A DNA stretch of 18,339 bases from CAZHGD01 sp964531735 (GTDB lineage Bacteria > Armatimonadota > UBA10988). Position numbers and translations under genes: made by a program. The notes beneath the pieces were generated by a model. It was not told the DNA's origin, ran no database searches, and saw only the letters and a list, made by a program, of their open reading frames with translations. Shown here piece after piece: positions 1-7,265 of the stretch; within the stretch, counting starts at the first letter, position 1, and every line of letters begins with the position of its first letter. The stretch is taken from contig CAZHGD010000149.1 in assembly GCA_964531735.1 (NCBI GenBank), positions 1 to 18,339 on the forward strand, in the 5' to 3' direction.

Positions 1-2
1 GC

Positions 3-419
3 TCCATTGCCGACGCCGACGCGGCGGGCGAGGCACCGCGCGCCAGCCGGCGGCCGACGGCACTCGGCCCGACCTCGCCGGCCGGCCACCAGCCGGCGGC
101 CAGGCACAGCGAAGGCCCCCGCGCCATCGACCTGCCGGGCTCGGCCGACACCGCCGGCGGCAAGGGCACCAAGGCCGCCAAGAAACCCGAGCCGGTGGTC
201 AGCATCCGGATCCAGTTGGCGCGGTTCCCCAACCAGGCCGCCGCCGAGCGAGCGGTGGCCCGCCTCAAGACAGCCGGCCTCGGGGGTGTCCTGGCCAAGG
301 ACACCAGTGCCGGACTGGAATACTGGGTCGTCCACACCAAGACGTTCACCAAGCGCAGCGAAGCCACCAAGGCGCTGCAGCAGGTCCGGCAGATGGGCTA
401 CGAGGCCTGGCAGAGCTGA
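3..419 (+). CDS. C-terminal part of a SPOR-domain (peptidoglycan-binding) protein, 5' truncated
   Basis: The frame is open from the left edge of the window to a TGA at 417-419, with no stop and no convincing internal start, so this is the 3' end of a longer gene. The first 60 or so residues are a low-complexity linker rich in Ala, Pro, Gly and Arg, ending in a Lys-rich stretch (GGKGTKAAKKPEP). The last 72 residues read as a SPOR domain: a first beta strand (VSIRIQLARF), a helix with AAAERAVARLKTAGL, a strand around EYWVVHTKTF, then a second helix (RSEATKALQQVRQMG) and the terminal YEAWQS. SPOR domains bind glycan strands lacking stem peptides, usually at division septa or in envelope proteins, and commonly sit at the C-terminus behind a flexible linker, as here. 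The N-terminal domain, and so the actual function, lies outside the window. The next gene starts 45 bases downstream on the same strand but is functionally unrelated. Confidence 0.82.
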   Translation, partial: SIADADAAGEAPRASRRPTALGPTSPAGHQPAARHSEGPRAIDLPGSADTAGGKGTKAAKKPEPVVSIRIQLARFPNQAAAERAVARLKTAGLGGVLAKDTSAGLEYWVVHTKTFTKRSEATKALQQVRQMGYEAWQS

Positions 420-464
420 GCCGCCATCCACCCGTCCGCCAGGCGTTCGAAGGAGTCGCTCGTC

Positions 465-1331
465 ATGGCGCTGGTCAAGGATGACAACGGGTTGGGCAAG
501 CTGGTCGACGCCACCGAGGCCGAGGCGATCGCCAAGGGCCTCGCCTTCACCGAGGGGCCGGTCTGGGCGCCGGGCGGGTACCTCTTGTTCAGCGACATTC
601 CCCGCAACAACATCCACCGCTGGACGCGGCCGGACGGCTTGTCGGTCTGGCGCCATCCCAGCGGCCAGAGCAACGGCCTGACCTTCGACCGCCAGGGCCG
701 GCTGTTGGCCTGCGAGCATGGCAACCGCCGCGTGTCGCGGACCGAGCCGGACGGCACCATCGTGGCCCTGGCCGAGCGCTATCAAGGCAAGCGGCTCAAC
801 AGCCCGAACGACATCATCGTCCACAGCTCCGGTGCCATCTTCTTCACCGACCCGCCTTACGGCATCAAGCGCGAGCAGCAGGAACTGGCCTTCCAGGGCC
901 TCTACCGGCTCGACACCAGCGGGCAGCTCACCTTGCTGGCCGACGACTTCGACCGGCCGAACGGACTGGCCCTGTCGCCTGACGAGAAGACGCTCTACGT
1001 GGACGACAGCAACCGGATGCACGTCCGCGCGTTCGACGTCACGGCCGAACTCGGGCTGACCAAAGGGCGCGTGTTCGCCGAGTACCGCAGCCGCTCGCGC
1101 CACAGCCCCGACGGCATGAAGGTCGATACCGAAGGCCGCGTCTATGCCACCGGTGGCGGTGGGCTGTTCGTCTGGGCCGCGGACGGGACCCATCTGGGCG
1201 TGATCGTCCTGCCGCACAACCCGGCCAACGTGGCCTGGGGCGACGCCGACCGCAACGTGCTGTACCTGACCGCCGGGCCGGCGGTCTACCGCGTGCCGAT
1301 GAAGGTCAAGGGCTTCGCCGTCGGCACCTGA
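465..1331 (+). CDS. SMP-30/gluconolactonase/LRE-family lactonase
   Basis: A 288-residue six-bladed beta-propeller hydrolase of the SMP-30/regucalcin/gluconolactonase family. It has no signal peptide and is probably cytoplasmic. Members hydrolyse sugar lactones to sugar acids with a single divalent metal. The expected metal ligands are visible: Glu30 in the FTEGP motif, Asn166 in DRPNGLAL and Asp216 in SPDGMKVD. The substrate-side LNSPNDI motif (residues 111-117) is also present. The length is normal for the family. The ATG at 465 is preceded by AAGGAG at 450-455 with a 9-base spacer, which fixes the start. The gene converges on the glycyl radical enzyme gene with only 8 bases between the stop codons. 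With a dehydrogenase and a sugar-acid dehydratase homologue elsewhere in the window, a role in oxidative sugar catabolism is plausible, but the substrate cannot be read from the sequence. Confidence 0.9.
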   Translation: MALVKDDNGLGKLVDATEAEAIAKGLAFTEGPVWAPGGYLLFSDIPRNNIHRWTRPDGLSVWRHPSGQSNGLTFDRQGRLLACEHGNRRVSRTEPDGTIVALAERYQGKRLNSPNDIIVHSSGAIFFTDPPYGIKREQQELAFQGLYRLDTSGQLTLLADDFDRPNGLALSPDEKTLYVDDSNRMHVRAFDVTAELGLTKGRVFAEYRSRSRHSPDGMKVDTEGRVYATGGGGLFVWAADGTHLGVIVLPHNPANVAWGDADRNVLYLTAGPAVYRVPMKVKGFAVGT

Positions 1332-1339
1332 CGGCCACC

Positions 1340-3661
1340 TCAGTGGCGGTGCTTGGTGCGCGCGATGATGTGGTCCTGCATGTCGCGGCCGAGCAGGTTG
1401 AACCGCTGGCTGAACCCCGAGACGCGCACGCACAGGTTGCGGTAGTCGTCGGGCTGCTCCTGGGCGCGGCGGAGCGTCTCGGCACTGACCACGTTGAACT
1501 GCAACTGGCCCACCTTCTGCGCCACGGCCACTTGCAGGAGATCGACGAACCGCGCGGCGCCGGTGCCGTCGAGCAACGCCGGATCGACCTCGACAATCGC
1601 CGAACTACTCGCCGCCACGCGGTCGTGGGGCAGCCGCGAGAGCGACCACAGCAGCGCGCTCAGACCCTGTTCGTCACGGCCCTGCATCGGTGACACGCTG
1701 TAGGCCAGCGGTTCACCCGCACGCCGGCCGTCGGGCAGCGCCCCGGTCTGCTGACCGAAGCCGAGGTGCAGCGTGAACGAGAACAGGTGTGCCAGGAACC
1801 GCCCGTCGTGAAGCGAGCGGAAGCCTTCGAGCACGTCGCACCAGTGCCCCGCCACCTCGCCGGCCAGTCGGTCCACCCGCTCATCGTCGTTGCCGAACTT
1901 CGGCGCCCGCGTGAGCAGCAACTGCCGCAGCGCCTCTTCGCCCTCGAAGCCGCCGCGCAGCGCCTGCTCGAGATGAGCCGGGCTCACCGCCGGCTCGGGC
2001 GCGAAGACGAGTTCGGCCATGGCCGCCAGTGCGTCGGCCGCGTTCGGCACACCCACCGCCGCGCACGAGTGGTAGTTGTAGTGCGCGCCACCGGCGGTGA
2101 TGTCGCGCCCGCGAGCGACGCAGTCGTCGGTCAACAGCGACAGGTACGGCAGCGGCGTGCAGTGCTCGCGCTCCTGCTCCAGGGCGTTGCAGCCGAAGGC
2201 CATCTGCGCGGCGAAGTGTTCCACCTGCCGGCGGTACGCCGCCTGCACGTCAGCCAGGCTGGTGCACTGCGCCAGGCCGCCGGTGGCCGGCCCCAGGCGC
2301 TCGCCGGTGCGCTGGTCGCAGCCGTCGTGCAGGGCCAACTCCAGGCACTTGGCCAGGTTGACCCAGCCGCTCACCGCGTGGGGCATGGCCTTGCCCGGAA
2401 TGGTGATCTCGACGCAGCCGATGACAGCGTAGTTGCGAGCGTCTGGCAGGGCGATGCCGTTGCGGACCAGGGCCGGCACCAGCGCCTCGTCGTTGAAGAA
2501 GAACGGGATACCGCCGCCGCGGGCGATCAGTTGGGTAGCCTTCTCCAGGAGCGGTCGCGGTGTCGCCGTGTGGACGCGCACCGAGAGGCAGCGGATGAAG
2601 TCCAGCGCGCGGCTCACCTCCAGCGCCAGGTACGACAGGTCGTTGGTCGCGTCGGAGCCGTCGGCCAGCAAGCCACCGACGGTGGCTTGCTGCACATCGT
2701 AAGCGCGGTACAGCTTCAGCCACAGCGCCGCCAGCAGTTCGGCCGCCTCGTCCAGCGAGGTGAGGCCCAGGGCGGCCTCGCGCTGGTAGTACGGCGCCAG
2801 CAACTGGTCGATGCGCCCGAGGCTGTTGGCGTTGATGCTGTCCTCGAAGCAGGTGACGATGTGCGCGAACCACAGCGCCTGCACCGCCTCGCGCAGTGTG
2901 CGGGCGGGGTGCTCGGGGACCTGGCGGCAGACGCCGGCGATCTCGCGCAACTCGCGCGCTCGCGTCGGATCGGCGCAGCACTCAGCGGCGGCCTCGGCGG
3001 CCTCGGCGTAGCGACGGCCGATGGTGCAGCCCGCGGCGGCCACGCGCCGCGCCGCCGTCAGGAAGGTCAGCCGCGCCGGCGCGTCCGGGTCTTCCGGCCG
3101 CACCGCCGCGATGGCCTCGTCCACTTCGGCCAACAGGCCGGCGAAGCCAACCTGCAGCACTCTGTCGTACCCGCGCACACTGTGATTGAGCGTGGTACCC
3201 CAGATCTGGTGTACGCCGCGGGCCGAGGCCAGATTGGTCTCGGCCGGCAGCCCGATCACCTGGCGCTGGTTGCCGAACAGCTCACCGTAGCGCGGCGCGC
3301 GCGCCAGGAGCCGTTCCTTCTCGGCGTCGGTCAGTTCGCTGACGCCGATCCGCTCCTGCCAGTTGCCGGCCAACCACAGCTCGGGGAAGTCGAGCGACTC
3401 GTCGCCGAGGTAGTGGTGGCCGACGAGGATCTCATCGTCGAACACCTCCACCGGGAACTCGGCCACCGCGCGCGCCAGGCCGGCGGCGCGCCGCATGACC
3501 AGCGGCTCGCCCGCCGCCGCCTCGAACCCGTCCACGTAGAGCAGGTGCCGGTAGCCCTGATACTTGCGCGTGGACAGGTCCTCGCCCACCGCCTGCTCGC
3601 GCAGACGGGCAATCCGCTCCGACGGTGCATAGGTCCAGGCCGCGAGGGCTTCGTGCTGCAT
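1340..3661 (-). CDS. Glycyl radical enzyme (PFL/diol dehydratase-type family)
   Basis: A 773-residue glycyl radical enzyme with a normal family length. The active-site Cys416 lies in IGCVEI (residues 414-419), with the adjacent Glu418 that is typical of dehydratase/lyase-type members. Pyruvate formate-lyase itself carries a Cys-Cys pair there. The radical-bearing Gly749 is in RVSGFSQRF close to the C-terminus, matching the RVxGY-type motif but with Phe for Tyr. Conserved PFL-fold segments such as SLGRIDQLL (280-288) and SVSPMQGRD (655-663) are present. These enzymes need a glycine radical installed by a radical-SAM activase and are killed by oxygen, so the protein should act in the anaerobic cytoplasm. 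No activase gene is in the window. The ATG at 3659-3661 follows GGAG sequences on the minus strand. The family label is firm; the substrate (glycerol, propanediol, another diol or something else) is unresolved, and Glu418 followed by Ile rather than Pro argues against simple transfer from the GCVEP enzymes. Confidence 0.92.
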   Translation of the reverse strand: MQHEALAAWTYAPSERIARLREQAVGEDLSTRKYQGYRHLLYVDGFEAAAGEPLVMRRAAGLARAVAEFPVEVFDDEILVGHHYLGDESLDFPELWLAGNWQERIGVSELTDAEKERLLARAPRYGELFGNQRQVIGLPAETNLASARGVHQIWGTTLNHSVRGYDRVLQVGFAGLLAEVDEAIAAVRPEDPDAPARLTFLTAARRVAAAGCTIGRRYAEAAEAAAECCADPTRARELREIAGVCRQVPEHPARTLREAVQALWFAHIVTCFEDSINANSLGRIDQLLAPYYQREAALGLTSLDEAAELLAALWLKLYRAYDVQQATVGGLLADGSDATNDLSYLALEVSRALDFIRCLSVRVHTATPRPLLEKATQLIARGGGIPFFFNDEALVPALVRNGIALPDARNYAVIGCVEITIPGKAMPHAVSGWVNLAKCLELALHDGCDQRTGERLGPATGGLAQCTSLADVQAAYRRQVEHFAAQMAFGCNALEQEREHCTPLPYLSLLTDDCVARGRDITAGGAHYNYHSCAAVGVPNAADALAAMAELVFAPEPAVSPAHLEQALRGGFEGEEALRQLLLTRAPKFGNDDERVDRLAGEVAGHWCDVLEGFRSLHDGRFLAHLFSFTLHLGFGQQTGALPDGRRAGEPLAYSVSPMQGRDEQGLSALLWSLSRLPHDRVAASSSAIVEVDPALLDGTGAARFVDLLQVAVAQKVGQLQFNVVSAETLRRAQEQPDDYRNLCVRVSGFSQRFNLLGRDMQDHIIARTKHRH

Positions 3662-3702
3662 CGACGACTCCGGCTCCAGGCCGCGGCGCGGCCACCAGTG
3701 CT

Positions 3703-3730
3703 ACTATACCGCTTCGCGCAGTCTCGGGAA
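3703..3730 (-). promoter_or_regulatory. Possible sigma70-type promoter for the glycyl radical enzyme gene
   Basis: In the 95-base gap upstream of the glycyl radical enzyme gene, the minus strand reads TATAGT (3703-3708), a good -10 match in otherwise very GC-rich DNA. A weak -35 candidate, TTCCCG (3725-3730), lies 16 bases upstream. The -10 ends about 40 bases before the ATG. This would let the gene be transcribed separately from the unknown gene upstream. Only the -10 is persuasive. Confidence 0.25.
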
Positions 3731-3756
3731 GGCGTTTTGGTGGTTCGTGCTCCGGC

Positions 3757-4338
3757 TCATCGAGAGAAGGCCACGATACCCATCTGCCGGCGCAGCTGAG
3801 CCTCAGTGGTGGTGAATGACGGGGGCTCGAAGTAGTCGAGGTGGACCATCGTCCGTCGCGGCAGATCGCCGTGGTCAAGCCGGAGTCTGACCCGCACCAA
3901 CTCGCGGCGGCCTAACAGCGACCGGCTGTCGGGCGGGCCTGGCACGGCGGCCAGACGGTACCGCGCCGTCGGATCAAACGGCCACGCGTTGAGCTTCTCG
4001 AATCGAGTGTTCGACACCAAGGACCCGCACTCGATGTGGCACTCACCCGACATGACCAGCACCCGCTCCTCACCACTGCGCTGTGTGGGCTCGTCGGGAC
4101 AGGTCAGCGACAACGTGTAGCCAGCCCCGCGCGGCAGACGAAAGGTCACCTCGGTCGTAGCGCCCTGCAGCTCGCACAACTCCACCGAAGCGGGTGCCTC
4201 AGGTATGCCAGTGATGACGCACGTGCCCTGGCAGATGACCGGGACGGCGAACAGCGCCGCAACCACGGCACAGCCTACCTGCCGCCGCGTCGGACGGCGA
4301 GGTGGCGGCGGTGGTGGCGGGAAACTGACCTTGGCCAT
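3757..4338 (-). CDS. Unknown proline-rich, membrane-anchored, cysteine-rich exported protein
   Basis: I do not recognise a family for this 193-residue protein. It begins with a short N-tail holding seven consecutive prolines (residues 7-13) and basic residues (RRPTRR, 14-19). One hydrophobic segment follows (about 21-36, VGCAVVAALFAVPVIC), which fits an uncleaved anchor or a signal peptide with an extended n-region. The rest is probably extracytoplasmic: beta-rich, with cysteines at 36, 40, 55, 80, 100 and 104 that could form disulfides. The proline tract comes from a GGC/GGT-type triplet repeat on the plus strand near 4302-4320. The start has only a weak GGGGA-like ribosome site about 8 bases upstream. 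It lies 81 bases downstream of the C11 peptidase gene and 95 bases upstream of the glycyl radical enzyme gene, all on the minus strand. Codon use resembles its neighbours, so I consider it a real gene, but its function is unknown. Confidence 0.65.
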   Translation of the reverse strand: MAKVSFPPPPPPPRRPTRRQVGCAVVAALFAVPVICQGTCVITGIPEAPASVELCELQGATTEVTFRLPRGAGYTLSLTCPDEPTQRSGEERVLVMSGECHIECGSLVSNTRFEKLNAWPFDPTARYRLAAVPGPPDSRSLLGRRELVRVRLRLDHGDLPRRTMVHLDYFEPPSFTTTEAQLRRQMGIVAFSR

Positions 4339-4419
4339 CGCGGCATCCCCAGGCCCTCAGCGCTACATTGTCCAGCCTACCCGACCAGTCTGCCCACCGC
4401 AACCGCACACGACCGGTCG

Positions 4420-6369
4420 CTACTTCAACGTCACCGCCACCAGATCGTCGGTGAGGTTGCCCGCCAGGTCGCTGACCAGGAAGCCGGCCACATAGTCGCC
4501 CTTCGGCAGTGCCTGGTACCCGACCGATAGGTGATCAGGATGGTCGATCTGCAGCCAGTCGTCCGGCTTGTTCGAAGCCGTCAGCGATTCGTGGCCCTGC
4601 GCGTCCACCTTCAGGTAGCGCGGACGGAGCTGGTCGCCCTTGCGCACCGGCAGCTCCGTCAGGCCGGCCTTCGACTGGCGGAACACGTAGACCAGTTCGC
4701 CCTTGACGTCATCTTCTTCCTTGCCGAAGTCCAGCAGGAAGTACAGCGTCACATCCTGCCACTGCTGCCCCTTGGCGCGCTTGATCTGCGCCGGCACCAG
4801 GACGAAGTAGCTGTCCTCCTCGCCGTCGACCTCGTCGAACGCGGTGACCGGGCAGAGCAGTTCGTTCTCCTGGTCGCGCAGGACGAACCAGCCGCCGTCC
4901 CACTCGTGCTCCAGCTTGCCGTTCTCGTCGGGGTGGACCGGAACCGTTCCGAGCATGATCGCGTTGTCGCCGTCGGCGTGGCCGAGGACGAACATCGCCT
5001 CGTCGATGTCGTCGCCCTTGACGCGTGAACGCAGCTTCCACTTCGGCTTGTCGGCCGTCTCGTCCACCGCCTGGGTGTGCTCCAGGTCGGGCCGCCCGTG
5101 GTCTTCGCCGGCGATGCGCAGGTAATCGGCCAGGAACGCGTGCCAGCCGGTCTTCTTGGCGAAGCTGACCTCCTGGTAACGCTCCGGCTGCTCGGCCGCC
5201 AGGTCGTCGGCCGTCGGAGCGAAGAAGATGGCCAGCCCGGTGGCCCGCGGGCGCGCCTTGCCTCGCACGTTGTGCGCTACGGCCCGCTTGGTGGCTTCGA
5301 TGGTCGATTGGGCCGCCTGCGCCACCGGGCCATCCTTGAACTGCGCGCGCATCTGCGTGCACAGGTCGACCAGGTCGTGCATCGCGGCGCCCGGGTCCTT
5401 CGGGTCACCGTCCTTGCCGTACTCCTCCGCCTTCGAGCGGGCGCGGGCCAGCTTCACCCAGGCTTCGCGCCCGCCGGTCTTCAAGGCTTGCCGGCCGGCT
5501 CCAGCCAGGCCGGCCACGGCCGCTGAGACACCGGCGGCACGGTCCAGACGAGTCACTGAGAGCGTCACGCCCAACCCATTGTCGCGCGTCTGGGCGTCTT
5601 CGGAAGCGTCGAACTGGCGCTTGTACTCGTTGCAGATGATGCGGCCGAGCACCTCACCGTCCAGCTTCGGGTTCTGCGCCAGCGCGGCCAGCGTCGGCGT
5701 CAGGCTCCAGCCGTCGGAGGGCTCCAGTTCTTCGGAAGCAACCAGCGTTTTGGCGTAAGGCGCCAGCGCGTCGGCCACCTCGATGGTGCCCATCAGGCAG
5801 CAGTCGAACCCGACCAGCTCGATCGGCGCCGGCAGGCCGGCCTGCAGCGCCGCGGTGATCTCGCCCAGCGTGAGATGCTTGTCGTCGTGCGTCTCCGTCG
5901 AGCAGGCGCCCGGCCAGGCCATGCCGTGGTCACCGAACACCAGCCCGTACCGCTCGGCCGGGAACTGCGGCATGACCGTCTTGAGGAACCGAGTCACCGT
6001 GCCTGGTTCGGCCGTGTTGATGTCGCCCCAGTCCGCCAACTGCCGCAGGCGGCCTTTCTCCACCTTGAACAGCCGCGTGCCGGCCCAGTTGGCGATGTTC
6101 AGCAGCGGCTCGTTCGAGTAGTTGCCTTCCTCAGCCTCTTCGCCCTTGGGCGAGCGGTCGCCCAGGACCAGGATGTTGACGTCGGGCGTGCTGCCCACTT
6201 CGGCCATCTGCGCGATGCTGTTGAGGCTGGCGGCCTCCAGGTCGTTGTCCATGGCCATGTAGAACATGAGTGTCCACTGCGCCGGCTTCGGCTGGGCGCA
6301 GAGCGGACCAGCCAACAGGCCGACAGTCAGCAAGACGAGGCAACGGTGTGGCGGTGGCCATGACAACAT
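4420..6369 (-). CDS. Secreted clostripain-like cysteine peptidase (family C11)
   Basis: A 649-residue exported peptidase. Residues 1-25 are a signal peptide (MLSWPPPHRC then a hydrophobic run ending PLCAQ). The Cys at 24 is not in a proper lipobox because Leu precedes it, so ordinary signal peptidase I cleavage is likelier. The C11 core opens with WTLMFYMAMDNDLE (32-45), typical of the clostripain/gingipain/caspase-like clan CD fold. The catalytic His148 is in FGDHGMAW, and the catalytic Cys is in GFDCCLMG (Cys191, aligned with the Cys of the usual D-x-C-L-M). The core ends near residue 420. About 225 further residues follow, apparently beta-rich and with no recognised domain, ending in a strand-rich VSDLAGNL segment. 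C11 enzymes usually cleave after Arg or Lys and often self-process. The ATG at 6367-6369 follows AGGAAGGG with a 9-base spacer. The stop codon abuts a perfect 10-base palindrome (4410-4419). Confidence 0.9.
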   Translation of the reverse strand: MLSWPPPHRCLVLLTVGLLAGPLCAQPKPAQWTLMFYMAMDNDLEAASLNSIAQMAEVGSTPDVNILVLGDRSPKGEEAEEGNYSNEPLLNIANWAGTRLFKVEKGRLRQLADWGDINTAEPGTVTRFLKTVMPQFPAERYGLVFGDHGMAWPGACSTETHDDKHLTLGEITAALQAGLPAPIELVGFDCCLMGTIEVADALAPYAKTLVASEELEPSDGWSLTPTLAALAQNPKLDGEVLGRIICNEYKRQFDASEDAQTRDNGLGVTLSVTRLDRAAGVSAAVAGLAGAGRQALKTGGREAWVKLARARSKAEEYGKDGDPKDPGAAMHDLVDLCTQMRAQFKDGPVAQAAQSTIEATKRAVAHNVRGKARPRATGLAIFFAPTADDLAAEQPERYQEVSFAKKTGWHAFLADYLRIAGEDHGRPDLEHTQAVDETADKPKWKLRSRVKGDDIDEAMFVLGHADGDNAIMLGTVPVHPDENGKLEHEWDGGWFVLRDQENELLCPVTAFDEVDGEEDSYFVLVPAQIKRAKGQQWQDVTLYFLLDFGKEEDDVKGELVYVFRQSKAGLTELPVRKGDQLRPRYLKVDAQGHESLTASNKPDDWLQIDHPDHLSVGYQALPKGDYVAGFLVSDLAGNLTDDLVAVTLK

Positions 6370-6479
6370 CGCGCAATGCCCTTCCTGCGCCGTGGTGTGG
6401 GCGCCCCCCTTAGTATGGCATGGCCACGAAGGAAAGCAACGCTCTGATGGCCAACCGCCCGGCCAGGAGCGGCACCCGC

Positions 6480-7262
6480 ATGAGCGCCACCGTCCTCGAC
6501 CTGCCCGTGCGCTGGCATCCCACAGTCACCCCCGAAGAGGTGGTCTGTACCGAAGCCAACGGCTCGTACCAGGAACGCGTTTGGCCGCTGTCGGTCGACC
6601 AGACGGCTTTGGTGATGGTCGACTGCTGGGACACGCATCCGGTGCTCTCGCACCTGGAGAACTCGGGCCGCCTCGCGCGCGAGGTGATCCGGCCACTGGT
6701 CGATGCCTGCCATCGCCTCGGTGTCACCGTGGTCCATGCGCCCTCGGCACCGCAAGCGCAGCAGTACCCGCAGTGGCTGCGCTACGCCGGCGATGCCGAA
6801 CTGGGCTACGCCTCCCAGCCGGCCACCACCGGCGGCAGCGACCGCTGGCCGCCGGCCGAGTTCGTCAGCCGGACCGGTGACTGGTCGGAACTCCAGCGTC
6901 CGACTTACCTGCGCCCCGTCGACCGCTACCTGCACGACCGGCGCATCCTGCCGGAGTTGGCACCGCGCGACGACGAGTTCGTCGTCGCCTCGGGTGAGCA
7001 ATTGCACCGGCTGTGCCGCCACCGCCAGCTCTTGCACCTGCTGTTCTGCGGTTTCGCCACCAACATGTGCGTGCTGCACCGTGACTACGGCATCATCGCC
7101 ATGTCGCAGCGCGGCTACAACTGCGTCCTGCTGCGCGACGCGACCATCGGCATCGAAGCCGCGCACACCTACGACGGCCAGTTGCAGACCAACGCGGCCA
7201 TCGTGCAGGTGGAACTGCTCTGGGGCGTCAGCAGCCTGGCCCGCTACGTCCTCGACGCCTGA
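6480..7262 (+). CDS. Isochorismatase-like cysteine hydrolase with altered triad
   Basis: A 260-residue protein of the isochorismatase/nicotinamidase-like superfamily with an alpha/beta fold and a nucleophilic Cys. Asp48 in ALVMVDCWD and Cys197 in GFATNMCVLH match two of the three usual catalytic residues. The Lys normally found in the middle strand (D-x-v-v-x-K) is not visible: the equivalent stretch reads DEFVVASGEQLHRL, placing Ser171 near the Lys position. An insertion of about 70 residues (roughly 93-160) between the Asp and Cys regions is rich in Trp, Tyr and Arg. I chose the ATG at 6480 because AGGAG lies at 6465-6469, and because the longer options starting at 6420 or 6447 add 20 or 11 residues of unconserved sequence with poorer ribosome sites. 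The upstream 110 bases up to the divergent C11 gene hold no clear promoter. The gene ends 3 bases from the stop of the convergent oxidoreductase gene. The substrate is unknown; members cleave amides, isochorismate or related compounds. Confidence 0.82.
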   Translation: MSATVLDLPVRWHPTVTPEEVVCTEANGSYQERVWPLSVDQTALVMVDCWDTHPVLSHLENSGRLAREVIRPLVDACHRLGVTVVHAPSAPQAQQYPQWLRYAGDAELGYASQPATTGGSDRWPPAEFVSRTGDWSELQRPTYLRPVDRYLHDRRILPELAPRDDEFVVASGEQLHRLCRHRQLLHLLFCGFATNMCVLHRDYGIIAMSQRGYNCVLLRDATIGIEAAHTYDGQLQTNAAIVQVELLWGVSSLARYVLDA

Positions 7263-7265
7263 CGG

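Noticed and set aside
7..681. Plus-strand 224-codon open frame at the left edge
   Set aside because: It overlaps the SPOR-domain frame and the start of the lactonase gene in another frame, and consists almost wholly of Arg, Pro, Ser and Ala.
1334..1347. Hairpin GCCAC-CTCA-GTGGC between the convergent lactonase and glycyl radical enzyme genes, as a bidirectional terminator
   Set aside because: Only 5 base pairs and no T-tract on either side. It could help termination but is too weak to list as a feature.
1766..3799. Long plus-strand open frame of 677 codons opposite the glycyl radical enzyme gene
   Set aside because: It is antisense to a gene with clear catalytic motifs. Its composition (rich in Arg, Gln, Val, Ala and His with no recognisable domain) is what GC-rich codon bias produces on the opposite strand.
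4302..4320. GGT/GGC triplet repeat as a phase-variable tract
   Set aside because: It is an imperfect triplet repeat encoding the poly-proline run of a coding gene; length changes would not shift the frame.
4410..4419. Perfect palindrome CGACCGGTCG abutting the stop codon of the C11 peptidase gene
   Set aside because: A 10-base palindrome with no loop is not a terminator hairpin and is expected fairly often by chance in GC-rich DNA.
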